In this document: piece after piece, positions 1-11,276 of the stretch
Layout: each line of letters opens with the position of its first letter
How positions within the stretch are numbered: the stretch's first letter is position 1
Origin: Litoditis marina
Lineage: Eukaryota; Nematoda; Chromadorea; Rhabditida; Rhabditidae
Reading direction: 5' to 3'
NCBI GenBank assembly: GCA_964036275.1
Contig: OZ038439.1
Location: 8,244,669 to 8,308,668 of the forward strand
Length of the DNA stretch: 64,000 nt
Position numbers and translations under genes: made by a program
Notes under the pieces: model-generated
Databases searched by the model: none
What the model was told of the DNA's origin: nothing
The model's input: only the letters and a program-made list of their open reading frames with translations

Positions 1-206
1 TTTGAACAATATCGACTAATCAGCTCAAACCTCCAAATTAAAGAGGAACGGTCCCTTTAATGTTCGACAATGCTCGGCCCATACCTGGCTTTCAGAACTA
101 AAGTGTTCAAACTAAGCAAAATACTCAATGTTGATTGAGCCATTCTGTACAAGTTTCGTTCATTTCAAAGCAGGCGTAGTCGGTCGGGTCACCTATCCCG
201 TAGTAT

Positions 207-276
207 TTGTAGTTTGATCCAGTTTCTTTTCGGGCAATATCCATAAATAATATCGTGTACCAAGATCAAACTACAA
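207..276. repeat. short palindromic element, GTAGTTTGATC family
   Basis: TGTAGTTTGATCC on the left pairs with GATCAAACTACA on the right around a short unrelated centre. The same arms recur through the window, for example at 9415-9466, 10373-10434, 11104-11170, 11458-11534, 12835-12915, 17568-17613, 24598-24656 and 61687-61750. The upstream copies near 10-13 kb often follow a shared lead-in TATACGGTGT. This is a very small dispersed inverted-repeat family. No coding content. Confidence 0.75.
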
Positions 277-864
277 AAAATATTCTTACTTTCAATAACG
301 AGTTTTTTACACAAACATTGTTCAAATTTGATGACACTTTTCGAAGAACCATATACTAGAAGTCGAATGAATAGTCACGTAAAGTTAGTATTCTAATGAG
401 AAATCGTGCACTCTATGATTGCACGTTTCTGAGTTGCTGTGTTTAACATGTTTCACGTGACTCTGCAATTGACTGATAGTTTATAGTCTGTTTCACGCAC
501 TTATAACCACCTACAGTAATCCGCCTAAACTTCCAGGTTCGCGTTAGGTAATTTGGTGTTTTCAGAATAACTTAAAATTTTGCTATTGTGTTTTCTACCT
601 TTATTTCTACAAACTCTGAAAGTTTGAAACTAAAATAATAATTTATTCATTAGAAAAAGCCTCCTCAATATTTTACAGATTACTGTAGAAGGACAATGAT
701 TGGTGAAACGAACTATACCTTAGTTCACGTCGATGCGCACATCGAATTGGAGTGTGAGAACCAACCAGGTGGCATGGGTGGGTGCCTCTGTGAGGAGCAG
801 GGCAAGAAACAGCACACGGACTGAGAGCTGAAAAGAAGATCAATCAGAGGTAAGTGGCCAATTC
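277..864. other. non-coding stretch, no gene seen
   Basis: AT-rich sequence with scattered TACTGTAG motifs and no open frame with coding character. A GTAAGT-like donor near 850 follows a purine-rich stretch, but no matching exon frame could be supported. A segment near 350-450 resembles 26100-26200, so it is repeat-derived in part. Confidence 0.5.
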
Positions 865-1070
865 TATATGTAACCGAGTTTTTTGGTAACCTACTTGACA
901 GGTAACCGGTGGGTAACCTAAAACTAAATTTGGTTACGGTACAAACAAACGGTTAAAACGACATGATGTGTTAGAAAAATAGGTAACCTGTTTTCCATTT
1001 TAGTTTACCAACCGGTTACCTAATGAGGTAACCTGAAAAATGGGTTACCAAAAAACCAAGTTACATATAT
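865..1070. repeat. GGTAACC-rich foldback element
   Basis: The ends are ATATGTAACC plus GTTTTTTGGTAACC on the left and GGTTACCAAAAAAC plus GTTACATAT on the right, giving imperfect inverted ends of about 26 bp. The interior repeats GGTAACC and GGTTACC several times in both orientations. A truncated left-half copy lies at 1410-1500. Related GGTTA/TAACC-rich sequence lies at 55185-55840. Confidence 0.7.
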
Positions 1071-1409
1071 CATTCACCAAGGTAAGTATAGTTTCAATGA
1101 CTCCCAATGAGACCCCGGCAACGTGCTAAAAAACAATTCCATGCAGCTTTTAGCCATGTTAATGCTTACAGAAACACTAAAAAGCTTTTACTGAGCTGCA
1201 GTTAATCTTTGTTACAGTACATGGTTAAGACTTGTTTTCATAGAAACAACTTTCATTTCTTTGAAATATATTCGTTTCATTGGCCAGAGTCTCAGTGGAA
1301 ATGTGCGAGATTATACTCGAGACAGGCTCGAAATACAACAAAAAGAATGTTCACGTCATTTTGGTGGGATTTCAATATCGAAGTAGACAGAAAGATGACA
1401 AAGACTATG

Positions 1410-1500
1410 GGGAACCGAGTTTTTTGGTAACCCTTTTTAGGGTACTTGACAGGTAACCGATAAGTAACCAAAAACTAAATTTTGGTTACGGTACAAACCA
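1410..1500. repeat. truncated copy of the GGTAACC foldback
   Basis: AACCGAGTTTTTTGGTAACC and the following spacer through GGTTACGGTACAAAC repeat the left half of the element at 865-1070. The right arm is missing, so this is a deletion derivative. Confidence 0.65.
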
Positions 1501-2548
1501 AAATCACAGCAAAATTGGTGAATAATTAAGTTATTAGATCAAACGACAACGGAGATTTAGTCGCATTCTACACCAGTTTTCTTAAAAAAAAACTCACAAT
1601 TCTCGAAGGAACCTACCTTATATTATGTGGAATCGTGCAACGAATTGGAGAGTGGAAAGTTGAAAGTTGTCATTGGAAAGTGGACTGGAGCAATACATGG
1701 CTCATTGAGAAACGGAACGGAGAGAAGAAACCAAAAATCTGCTAGAGAGCTGAAAAAATATCGAATATAGGCCCTGAAGGCTTGAAACACAGAACTGTAT
1801 ACTTCATTTCAGTGAAGAGAAAATTTCAGCATCAACATCTATACGAAAACGATTAAAACTATAGAAAAATGTAAACTTTCCGATTTGTATGGGTAAGTTG
1901 TGTGTTTACAACTTTCAAACAAAACGTACCTTAGCTCAGATTGGTGCAAACAACTATTTGGTCAATGAGAGAAGCATTGAACAGAGCAGGGGATGAAACT
2001 TGAGCAGAGAAAATACAGTCATCCGAATCGGAGCGAAAATCCTGCAATACATATCCGTAGGTCAATAACAGTGCTCAGTGCGTCTGCGTCGTACTCTCAC
2101 ACCATTCTCAGTCTACTGGTCAGCCACTTTTGTAGCGTCCTTGACGAGAGAGTGTGCGGGTCAGAGAAACGCAGACTGTGTCAGGCTATCTGCGGTCTCA
2201 TTCTTTTCCACGATCTCTTGTTTTGTAGCAGTACGTACAATCATCTCATTTGTTAGGAGTTCATTAACAACCGAAATCGAACATTCAAAATGAGAGAAGT
2301 ATGAAACAAAACAGCCGGTTTCATACTTTGAACAGTGTGAATCATCAAAGAAAGAGAAAAATAGACTGTGAACTGTCAAATACAAGACTCTTAATATATT
2401 CCTTTTCCCCAATCAATGTACTTCTATAATAATCCGTCAAATATTCAGGAGGCTTTGTCTAATGAACAATTCATGTTTTTGGTTTCAAACTTTCAGAGTT
2501 TATAGTAGCAAATGTAGAAAACACAATACCGAAATGTGAAGTCATTCC
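1501..2548. other. non-coding stretch with weak repeat similarity
   Basis: No supportable exon. The segment 2100-2230 (around CTTTTGTAGCG and CGACGAGAGAG) resembles 14095-14210, and both contain TCTGCGGTCTCATT. This marks another dispersed family of unknown type. The short open frames here show no splice or start context. Confidence 0.45.
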
Positions 2549-3058
2549 AAAAACATCAACCCACGAAAAGTTGAACTGGAAGTTTGCGCATATTACTGTA
2601 GAGGGTTATAGTGAAAGCCAAACTTAAGTTCCTGTCTCTCGCCGGAATCGAACCTGCGAGCAAAATATATCGTAGCAGGGCGCTAACCACTGCGCTTTTA
2701 AAGCACATAACGGGCAGGCTTCAGAATCGAAGACATGCGTACGTTCACAGCGGAAAGTGATATATACAGTACCCTCCCGCTTTTCCGTTGGCAAGGACTA
2801 CATAAATGCGTGTAACAGACTATAACTCTACCTCTTGTAGGAACTGATGCTCGCCATTGTGAACGAAAGCACACACCACAAACAAGTAGAGACTTGTCTT
2901 TGCAAAAAAAAGAACGAAGTTCTTGAACGACGCACAACAGAAACCAGTACAGCTTGAAGGAACCAGATGCCTGAAACCCCGAAATTCATACCACATTAGC
3001 TCGAAAACTAGCTTGATCTATGAACATGGGAAGCAACGTTATTTTTTCTATGGTTATT
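2549..3058. repeat. direct duplication, copy 1 (contains MITE insertion)
   Basis: This block repeats at 3127-3446. Shared landmarks are GTTGAACTGGAAGTTTGCGC, ACTGATGCTCG, AACGAAGTTCT and CAGTACAGCTTGAAGGAACC. Copy 1 carries an extra 192-bp insert plus a TA duplication at 2611-2804 that copy 2 lacks. The duplication therefore preserves a filled and an empty site. An open frame crossing copy 2 is a by-product of the repeat and has no coding support. Confidence 0.8.
2611..2802 (-). mobile_element. tRNA-bearing MITE, TA target duplication
   Basis: The insert is bounded by TA at 2609-2610 and 2803-2804. The matching empty site in copy 2 reads GTTATAAATGCG near 3186. Ends are GTGAAAGCCAA and TTGGCAAGGACTACA, an imperfect inverted repeat. 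On the minus strand the interior reads like a tRNA: an A-box-like AGCGCAGTGG and a B-box-like GCAGGTTCGATTCC. Sister copies lie at 20721-20906, about 21835-21980 (diverged) and 48291-48488. The inverted ends and TA duplication argue for a DNA transposon that carries tRNA-like sequence, not a classical SINE. Confidence 0.75.
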
Positions 3059-3126
3059 TGCTTGCACATTTTTTTCACAAGCGAGTGAACTATCACAATA
3101 AAAACAGTAAACTACGAAAAACATTA

Positions 3127-3446
3127 TCAAAAACATCAAACTACACAACGTTGAACTGGAAGTTTGCGCATATTACTGTAGAGCGTTATAAATGCGTGAA
3201 ACCTACTATAATAACTCTACCTCTTGGTGAAACTGATGCTCGTCATTGTGAACGAACGCAGAGAGCACAAACAAGCAGCGACTTGTTTTGCAAAAAAAGA
3301 AGAACGAAGTTCTCTAACGACGCACAGCAGAATCCAGTACAGCTTGAAGGAACCAGATGCCTGAAACCCCGAAATTCATACCACATTAGCTCGAAAATTA
3401 GCTCGATCTATGAACATGGCAAGCAACGGTATTTCTTCTATGGTTA
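3127..3446. repeat. direct duplication, copy 2 (empty site)
   Basis: Second copy of the block at 2549-3058, without the tRNA-bearing MITE. It is followed directly by a palindromic MITE at 3447. Confidence 0.8.
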
Positions 3447-3679
3447 TATTTCACACCATTCCTACTGAGACTCCTACAGTAACCTTACAAACTTTCCCAA
3501 AGCCGTTGTGAAGCTAAACATTTATTTAATCAAAAATCCTGTCGTATATTGACCGTACCTGAGAACGAGAAGGAGGTGCGAAATTGTTTCATTTTTCCGA
3601 TCATAAGTAAGTGAGAAAAACGGCTTGGAAGTTTTGTAATACTACTGTAGTAATCTCAGTAGGAATGACAAATACTATA
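3447..3679. mobile_element. palindromic MITE, CATTCCTACTGAGAC family
   Basis: The left end has CACCATTCCTACTGAGACTC followed by CTACAGTAA. The right end has ACTGTAGTAATCTCAGTAGG followed by AATGACAAATACTATA. Length is about 233 bp and the termini approximate TATAGT/ACTATA. Other family members are at 29794-30025, 30584-31444 (split), 33660-48144 (split), 56802-57032 and 63924-64000. No transposase is present, so it is non-autonomous. The TA duplication is shown by the filled site at 56800-57034. Confidence 0.8.
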
Positions 3680-4489
3680 TTTGCTTAAAACATTTTTTCA
3701 CAATACGAACTTGACTTCTTCAATTGAATCGGAGCACTTATCAGCCGCTCTCAGTCTTCTCTGCCCGTTTCTAGAGAAAAATCTCACCTGGTTTGTGAGA
3801 AGAGATCACGCTTGGTCTACCCAGACGAAAAAACGACATCGAAGTGTGGCATGGCGGCGGTACAGGGGGAGAGGGGGGGGGGGGGGGGAGGGGAGGGGAG
3901 TTATTCAAAGAAAAGGGTGAGGGAGCGTGTAAAATGAGAGAATAACTCAATCCAAGCTGAACCCGTGCCAAAATATACCAGGATGGAGATTTTCACGTCA
4001 GTTTTAAGAAATATAGGAAACCAACGACATTTTCGTCGTTACGACGGGGAGGACGACGGTTTGTATGTACTAACTCTAGTTCTTCTGGTGTGGTTGGGCA
4101 TTTTCATGTAGCACATATGATATATTTTGTTGAGTTTGATTTGTATTGATATAGTTATAGGATCCGATATTAGCCAGAGCTGACTGGAGCGCGTGCGCGG
4201 GTAGAACTACCGCCGCCCCGACCATGGTTTTTATAAGTTGTAGGCAAACCGTCACAACTCAAATTTCAAAAATAAAAATGGAACAAAAACAAATTGATTC
4301 ATAAATAAAACAAAAAGACATATTGTTCGCTTTTCTCGGTCAGGGACAACTAGTCTTCGGCAAGTGGCGGGTGGCGGGGACATCGGACACGCGGAAGCCA
4401 GTTCGGTTTGGATTTGAAGACGATTGGCTGGCAACTACGAGTTAGTAAAGTTTTCTACGAGTCGAGGTGCCACCTCACAGATGAGCTCT
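3680..4489. other. non-coding stretch with a G-rich run
   Basis: Contains a purine tract with a long G run near 3868-3898, which is prone to assembly length error. No exon can be supported. Nothing else recognised. Confidence 0.5.
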
Positions 4490-4765
4490 TCTTCTGACGC
4501 GGACGTTTTGTCCGGAAGATGATAAATGTAGAATAATTGTATGAACCTTCTGACTGAAGGGAGATAATTGATCTCTGGCGCGGACGTTTTGTCCGAAATG
4601 TGGCGATTGAAGAGAAGTTGTAGAAACCTTCGGAACGGAAGGGAGATATTTGATCTCTGTAGCGGACGTATTGTCCGTGAAGTGTTGACGATAGATATAT
4701 TCAAGAGAACCCTCTAAATGAGGGGAGATATATTATCTCTGTACGGAGCTGATCTCCGTGGAAGT
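4490..4765. repeat. minisatellite of hairpin modules
   Basis: Three to four tandem modules of about 81-92 bp. Each contains CGGACGTTTTGTCCG (CGGAC pairs with GTCCG), then a CCTTC...GAAGG stem, then AGAT...ATCT. CGGAC positions are about 4500, 4581 and 4673, and a fourth degenerate module has ACGGAGCTGATCTCCGTG. Stem bases change together between modules: for example CCTTC/GAAGG becomes CCCTC/GAGGG. This looks like conserved pairing, or a repeat built from nested palindromes. Function unknown. Confidence 0.7.
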
Positions 4766-5950
4766 ATGGTGACTTCGGGTGCGAGGTGAATACTCTGGAA
4801 ATACGTATATCAGAAAATTCACGCACTCATCGTTGTCTTTGTAATGTGTAATGTTATGCGAAAATGAATAGTTTTTGATTAGATGTGTTTTGTATGAAAG
4901 TATGAAAAATTTGGAAACATGAGAAAACTACTCACCGACTTAACTGTAGACGTCGTGAGAGGCTTCTTTTCTTCTTTCCACCAACCACTTGCTAGTTGAC
5001 CAGCGAAATGAGAAAATAAAAGAAAAAAGACTCAGTGGCGCAGCGGGCTGAATCACTGTCCACGCCCTTGATATACGCTATTCGCATACCGAACTACGGC
5101 TAGAGTTATTAATAATAAAAAAATAAATGAATAAAAATAAAAATATCAATAAATAATTGTCTCCGAGTTGTGACAGTACAGATCGCTATTGGTAGCGTCT
5201 GAGTGAGGGATTGAGACACAATCGAGGCGGTAGCTCGTTTACCGTTGCGACGACAAAAGAATGAATAACTCGTTTGAACCGACCAGCAGCGCGAAAAAAA
5301 CACATTTGCCCAACCACAGAACCTACTCTATGCAATGAACGAACGCCGCAGTCAACTTAAAATCAAAATATTTCCTCTGGAACGAAAAATAATGCTAAAC
5401 TGCCTAATTGTTATTACTAACGAAATGTTCCCCGTAGATCATAGCACTGCGTACTACGCACTACGCCAGACGATCTGAAATATCACGACAAAATGGAATA
5501 GAGCCAAATTTGACTCCCAACAAATTCCCCTCTAATGAGTAACTAGAATAATCAGGGGTGCCCTTCCATGTCCCCCCTCCCGCAGACAAACATCGAAACC
5601 ACGAATCAAATCTGAAAAACAAGTTCTTAACTCAAACAGTGGAACACATGTTCTACAAGCTCATTGCGAACATAATGTTTGAATCATACGTTGTCGTGGG
5701 AAAGTCTATCGATTAGAAAACATCGAGTCAAAATGGAGAGTTTATTTCCCGCTGTGCGCGAGCATATGGCGCGCATCGCGCAATTTGTTTGCGTGGATAG
5801 TAGCCGGCTTGTTCGGAGCAGCTAGCTTGTCAGTCACAGCCCGGTTGGAGCCGTCCTACAATTGTTAGGTCCTGACAACCACTTGCGACAGCCGCCGACC
5901 GCTTCTCGCAACATTTCGTTTGTGATCAGCAACGGAATGAAATGCATCTG
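4766..5950. other. non-coding stretch, AT-rich and repeat-like
   Basis: Includes an A/T-simple stretch at 5108-5156. A short tRNA-A-box-like segment near 5032 (AGTGGCGCAGCGGGCTGAAT) has no B-box partner. A GC-rich patch lies near 5750-5790. No exon structure found. Confidence 0.45.
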
Positions 5951-6185
5951 TATCACAGTTAATTCCATTCCCACTGAGACCCATTGGCAACGTGTCAAGT
6001 TTTTGGATGACTATTACTTACAGGCGACATAAGTATTCCAAAGACATTTATCACTTATACGTTTAGGAGCTTTATTTCCGCTAACAAAAATTTGGAGCTT
6101 TCTGAAATACTTCAAAGTGGTGAAAAACAGCGTGGAATATTCATTGGCACGCTGCCAAGTCTCAGTAGGAATGACCGGAACTATA
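5951..6185. mobile_element. palindromic MITE, variant subfamily
   Basis: The left end has CCATTCCCACTGAGACCCAT and the right end AAGTCTCAGTAGGAATGACC followed by GGAACTATA. Subterminal GGCAACGTG and GGCACGCTGCC are shared with the copy at 60574-60809, which defines a subfamily distinct from the CTACAGTA type. No coding capacity. Confidence 0.65.
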
Positions 6186-7416
6186 ATATGTTGAACGTTA
6201 TAGTATGGCAGTTTCACATAACTCCTACACTTTCTTTTTTTTTCTGCTGTTTTAGCAAACTTTTTATTGAGCGGAAAACTGAACGTACCGAACGAGAACA
6301 GGGGCATGTAGAGAAGTTGGTGGGTAGACCAAGGTAGAAGAATGAACATCAATAGCTGGCAGGCTTTGCCGCAAAGATAGGACACGCGAACCACCTGGAA
6401 TAGATATTCGTTAGGAAAACATCACAACAGGTACTTGGTGTTTGTTTTTAATGAATAAATAGTATGATTACCGTGGAAACATACCATTATCAACCGCTGT
6501 AGTGTGAAAAAGGACTCGCAAAAAGTTTTTGCTGTACCACCACCAGTTTACAGTACATTTTGCCGCGCCAAAATCAATAACATATTGAAACCTCCAATAG
6601 ATACCTTTTTCTAGCAACATCTGGAATAAAACAAACCTCTATCGTAGTGAAGTGGCTCCTTTCAACAATCCAGCCGCTCAATATCCGAATGGAACTGATT
6701 GGCGTTGTGGCATCGTTAAAATATGACCGGACGTATACGGAATCTGTAAACAAAATTAATTATAAAATAAAACGTATATCAAAAAACATAAATAAACACA
6801 GCGAAAGCTGTTCAGACTCCAGACTTGAAACGCCGAAATCCGGACTCAAGAAACGTTCAATCAGAGTATAGCTCGTGTTTGTCTACGTGGAGTACAACAG
6901 TTTGATAACACACGTATACTCTGATTTCGACAAGTTCAATTGTTTTATTCATTATATACTCCGAAATACAATTTCTCCATTATCGAGTACATTTTCAAAA
7001 ATTCTACTTCTTACTGTAGGAGCTCACATGAGAATGAACATGTTTATACTAAACAGTACTAATATGAGACTTCCATGTATCTGTACTGTGCCTCACCTTT
7101 TGCTGTGTCGTATCATTCCTTGGCAGTCCCACGAACCCAACCCACTACAAGGCCGCATCAAGTAGCCAGGTAGCACTGCCTTTTCTCCAAGATAACATAG
7201 TTTCCAACATACATGTGCATTCGTTCAATATGCGCCAGTCTGAACGAGTCTTGTTGAATAAAAATTGAATTTAAGATCAGGAGAGCAGCTACAGTAACTA
7301 GGTATCACAGTATATTAGGATGGTTGATGATTCATGATGGAAAAGTCAATATAAAGAAATAGCACTAACGTAGAACTACAGTACCAGCCTCCATGTTTTC
7401 TGGGGAGTCAGGGTGA
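6186..7416. other. non-coding stretch, no gene seen
   Basis: Small open frames at 6647-6871 and 6875-7165 lack splice or initiation context and coding character. A short motif CACTACAAGG...TCAAGTAG near 7142 resembles hairpin-like segments near 8690 and 9132. Nothing else supported. Confidence 0.4.
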
Positions 7417-8430
7417 CTACATTTTCTTAGGTAAGAGCTACTGTTTTCCACTCGTCTCACCGTAAGTCAGACATCTGTTGCCGCTCTTCTGCGAGGGGGT
7501 GTTAGGTCCCCAGGTAGAACTCAGGGTAGAGCTGCACCATTGCCAATGCCGACAATACGCCGCTTCGTACCTCACTGCAACTACAGATCGAATGAAGTCT
7601 GCAAATGTTTAATATGATGAAATTCCAGAAAAACCAAACCAATCAGCCAAAGAAGCTACGTTTTTTTCACGTTTTGTCGTGATATTTTATTATATTTTCG
7701 GTTTCAGATATAATCCAACATGTGAATATTTTCGAAACATTTTGTTTCCTCATTGATACATTTCATCGAGAAAAACATCCCTAATAGTTCAGTATGGTCA
7801 AGAGAGGGACAATAGTTTGACATTTGAATAGGGTACTGTTAAAGATTTTTAACGAGTGAGGTTACTATGTCACACCTCATGTAAGACTTTTCATCTCGAT
7901 CTACTACTAGGGGGTATTAGGTCCCTCAGGTAGTACTGCAGCGGTAGATACTGTAGGACATAGCGTTCCGTACTGTAGGACTATACAGCACCAGCTGGTT
8001 GCAGATCATAGATAGTCTGAAACATTCAGAATTCATAACAGACAAAACCAAATCGAGCAAAAACCGGAGCTTTCTTAAGAACGTTATAAAATTACACTCA
8101 GAATAGAGTACTACTCAGCCAAATAAATTTCTTGGCATCGCGAAGCCTTATATCATTTTACAATACACATGTGATTTTACAATATACATGTAACTTTTCC
8201 GAAATACTTTCCAAATCATATATTTTGTTTCCTCATCGCCATATTACATGGAAAAATTCTTAAAACAAAAACTCAGTGTGTTTGATTAAAGAAAAACATA
8301 ATTCGAGTTGCTTCCGGGTTACTGTGAAGGATCCCGGACGAGTGAGGTTACTATGTCCTACCTCACGAGACTTTTGATCTCAATCTACTACCAGGAGGTG
8401 CTAGGTCCCCTGGTAGTCCTAGCACCAGTA
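7417..8430. repeat. three diverged tandem modules with GTTAGGTCCC hairpin
   Basis: Units begin near 7417, 7855 and 8337, about 440-480 bp apart. Each has a GAGGTTACTATGTC-like lead (clearest in units 2 and 3) and then a conserved segment around GG(T/A)G(T/C)TAGGTCCC. In unit 3 CTACCAGG pairs with CCTGGTAG across a 13-base loop. A similar ATTAGGTCC next to CTACCAG occurs in the exon-like repeats at 10.1-11.4 kb. The two arrays may share an origin. Confidence 0.5.
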
Positions 8431-8513
8431 ACATTTCCAGCATAAGCAGAGCAAATTGAATCCAACATACTCGCAGTCTGAAAATGTACAGGTTTCAGCA
8501 TAAAACTACACAA

Positions 8514-8556
8514 TTTTTGGTTACAGCATGAATGTGGTACCGCTGTAACCAAAAAA
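8514..8556. repeat. short perfect-stem palindrome
   Basis: TTTTGGTTACAGC pairs exactly with GCTGTAACCAAAA across a loop of about 14 bases. No promoter or terminator role can be assigned. Confidence 0.6.
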
Positions 8557-9502
8557 CACAGTAGAAAGGCCGGTCTACAGTCCTACCCTATTAGTAATGT
8601 CGAAACAACTGACGTTTGTAATAATGTCAAACGTTTTGATTGCCGTGTTTCTTACCTCATGGATATTGTGTTCTTCTCAAAATCACTACAAGGCGGTATA
8701 AAGTCGCCTTGTCCTCAGAATAAGAATAACTTCACCACAAAAATATAAACGTAATGATGAAAATCGTCTGAAATTGATATAGATTAATTATTGAAGTTGT
8801 CTTGAAGAATCGAGAAATAGTTACGATTATCCAGAGTTGTTCTAAGGTTATGCAGGATTTGCGGTAAAAAACTGACAAAACAGTAATTTGGTTTGGTTTG
8901 AAGTGGCTTGATTCAGGAGACTTTCAGTTCACAATCGTATGCTCAGAACGATTAGTGCCAATTTTCTGCAATTGGCCAGCTACAAAAAGGGGAGCATGCA
9001 GGTCAATGACGCGCCGACAGGCTAAGACAGTCTGCGTCTCTCTGCCCTGCACACTCTTTTTTGATTGGCACTCGTCCAAGATCTCAATGGGAATGAACTA
9101 AATCTCACCCATGAGTGGTCCCTCCTTCCTCTACCCACTACAAGACGATATCAAGTCGTTTGATCTTGTAGTGCCACTCAAAACAATACCATTCCACGAC
9201 GCAGGATGCTACTGCCCCAGAATACGAGCCTCAATCTGAAATTGAACAATACATTTATTGTAAATATGGCAAAATGTCTTGATCCAACTATATTCCTCAC
9301 TATTTTTCCGAAATATGGCGATAAAAAACTCTGAACTCCAGACTATACCCCAGTGGCTGTATTATTGTAGGGTTACTATTGTGGCCCCTGGTCTTATAAT
9401 TTACCGTATTTGTGTTGTAGTTTGATCTGCAAGCACATCAGAAACGATTACGAAAGCGCGGGGTGATCAAACTACGAAAGAGCTGGAGAGTATCATTTGA
9501 CA

Positions 9503-9607
9503 CGGATTGTATGCAGGAAACATCCCGACCTAAAACGACCTGGAAACGGCCGAATCCAGCTCGCAATAAGATCTTGACTCGGCCCGGGATGTTTCATGCA
9601 TCCGGCC
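9503..9607. repeat. decayed foldback, CATCCCGG family
   Basis: GTATGCAGGAAACATCCCG on the left and CCCGGGATGTTTCATGCATC on the right are imperfect inverted ends. A near-perfect relative lies at 31899-32018. The interior differs. Confidence 0.6.
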
Positions 9608-9662
9608 TCTGAACATAGTCCCCAGAGTTCTCAGCAGAGAAAGAAAGATACTTTCTGCTTAC

Positions 9663-9790
9663 CATTGCGATGTTTCTCGAAACATGACGGGGTAGAAAGT
9701 CCTCGGCCACATGTATAGTCTCCACGAACACAGCATATTGGGCGTAGGGTAGAAGATAATCTCTACCTACTTTTTCTCCAGAAAAAAAAT
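9663..9790 (-). CDS. candidate exon, unknown gene
   Basis: On the minus strand CCTTCTTTTTCAG precedes the segment and GTAAGCAG follows it. The frame is open and compositionally protein-like, for example YLLPYAQYAVFVETIHVAED and then HVSRNIAM. Entry needs one base carried over from the preceding exon (phase 1). I recognise no domain. It may belong to the same minus-strand gene or pseudogene as the exon-like repeats at 10.1-11.4 kb, but the phases between them do not join simply. Confidence 0.4.
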
Positions 9791-10147
9791 CTGAAAAAGA
9801 AGGATCATTATAGTCTCTTTCACGCATACGTGACTAATCTTCTGGTAAAATACCAAAGCTGTGCACATTATACCAAAAAAGGCACAATATAAGTTTTAAA
9901 AATAAAAATCGAGAAAAGTAGGTTAATTGAATACAATAACTACAAGAAATTTGAATTACTACAATAAATTGAGTTGAAAAGTAAATTGACAAAACATTCC
10001 TTTAAATGTTTTGTAGGTACTGTAGTGGATAAGGATCAAGTGTAAAGAAATATACCTTTGATCTGGTAACTATACTTTTAGTAATTTTTGGGTTGAGCTG
10101 GAAAAAAATGCGCCAAACTACGAAAAACGGGAGCACTGAGAACAAAC

Positions 10148-10263
10148 CTACGCCTGAACGTAAAAATGGCGCCAGATTCATGAAAAGAATCGCATGTCAA
10201 CCAGGAAATAATTTCTGGTCGGTAGCACGGGATATTAGGACCGTCTACCAGTACACACATTTC
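10148..10263 (-). pseudogene. exon-like repeat copy A
   Basis: Follows an AATTTGCAG acceptor on the minus strand and contains VDGPNIPCYRPEIISWLTCD, clearly related to the copies at 10544-10660 and 11277-11393. Its 3' part has diverged and the usual donor is replaced by GTTTGTTC, giving 116 bp. Homology is plain; function is uncertain. Confidence 0.4.
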
Positions 10264-10543
10264 CTGCAAATTGAATAAATAACATAATTGAATAAATTAA
10301 AAACTCTCTCCCCTTGGGGGTCAAATGCAAGCATATACGGTGTGTATTGCCCGATCCCACTGTTTTCGTAGTTTGATCTCATTCAACTCCTTTCCAAACT
10401 GATCAATCATCCCACTTATCGAGTTCAAACTACAACTGAAGTTTTTGTATTTTATGATTGTACTCTTTGAGTTGAGCTAGTTCACATACGACCAACTGAA
10501 ACACTAAGAATAAACCGACGCCCGAACTTTGAAGTAAACTAAC

Positions 10544-10660
10544 CAACCATTTGATGGAATACTGTTGGAATGATCCATACAGTGAATCGCATGTCAACCA
10601 GGTAATAACTTCTGGTCGGTAGCTCGGGAGATTAGGTCCGTCTACCAGTATATACAGATC
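10544..10660 (-). CDS. serially duplicated 117-bp exon, copy B
   Basis: Minus-strand exon bounded by CAATTTATAG and GTTAGTTT. It is 117 bp, so 39 codons in phase 0 on both sides. The peptide includes YRPEVITWLTCDSLYGSFQQ and ends YSIKWL. Its sister at 11277-11393 has the same length, boundaries and frame. Such symmetric exons can multiply without breaking the frame. No family recognised. Confidence 0.45.
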
Positions 10661-10880
10661 CTATAAATTGAATAAATAATAAAATTGATCGAATTAAAAC
10701 TTTTTCTAAAAGCAAGCATATACGGTGATGTTTCCCGATTTCACTGTGTTTGTAGTTTAACCTCGTTAATTTTCTCAGAATTAGGAAATTACCCTACGTA
10801 TCGAGTTTGAACCACAACTGATTGCATTTTATATAAAACACTGAAAACGAGCCGAACCGAAATTTTACAAATAAACTTAC

Positions 10881-10989
10881 TATGTGATACTGTTGAAATG
10901 ATTCATACAGTGAATCTCATGTCAACCAGGTAATAAATTCTGGTCGGTAGCTCGGGAAATCAGTTCCGGCTACCAGGTATATACAGTTC
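10881..10989 (-). pseudogene. exon-like repeat copy C, broken
   Basis: Same exon as its neighbours by sequence. An extra base after the LYI codons shifts the frame, and in the original frame a TGA follows WLT. The donor is displaced, leaving 109 bp. This copy cannot encode the repeat, which suggests that the whole array is decaying. Confidence 0.5.
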
Positions 10990-11276
10990 CTGTAAATTGA
11001 ATAAAACAAAATAAATAAAAATTTGACTGTACAATGTGTCATTCAAAAAGTCCGCTCGTTCCAAAGCGAGCATATACGGTGTAAATTGACCGATCTCGCT
11101 GTGTTTGTAGTTTGATCTCGTTCAGTGCCGTTCAAAGTTGGTGAATAATCTCACGTATAGAGTCCGAACCCCCGCTGATTGCATTCTCCATAATTAACCC
11201 TCAAGATGTGTCCAAAAGTATACGACCGACTAAAACATGAAAACTAACTCAAGCGTGAACTTACAAAAAAACTTAC

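Noticed and set aside
2923..3468. 181-codon open frame
   Set aside because: It runs through a duplicated block, repeats part of itself, and ends inside a MITE. No splice or start support.
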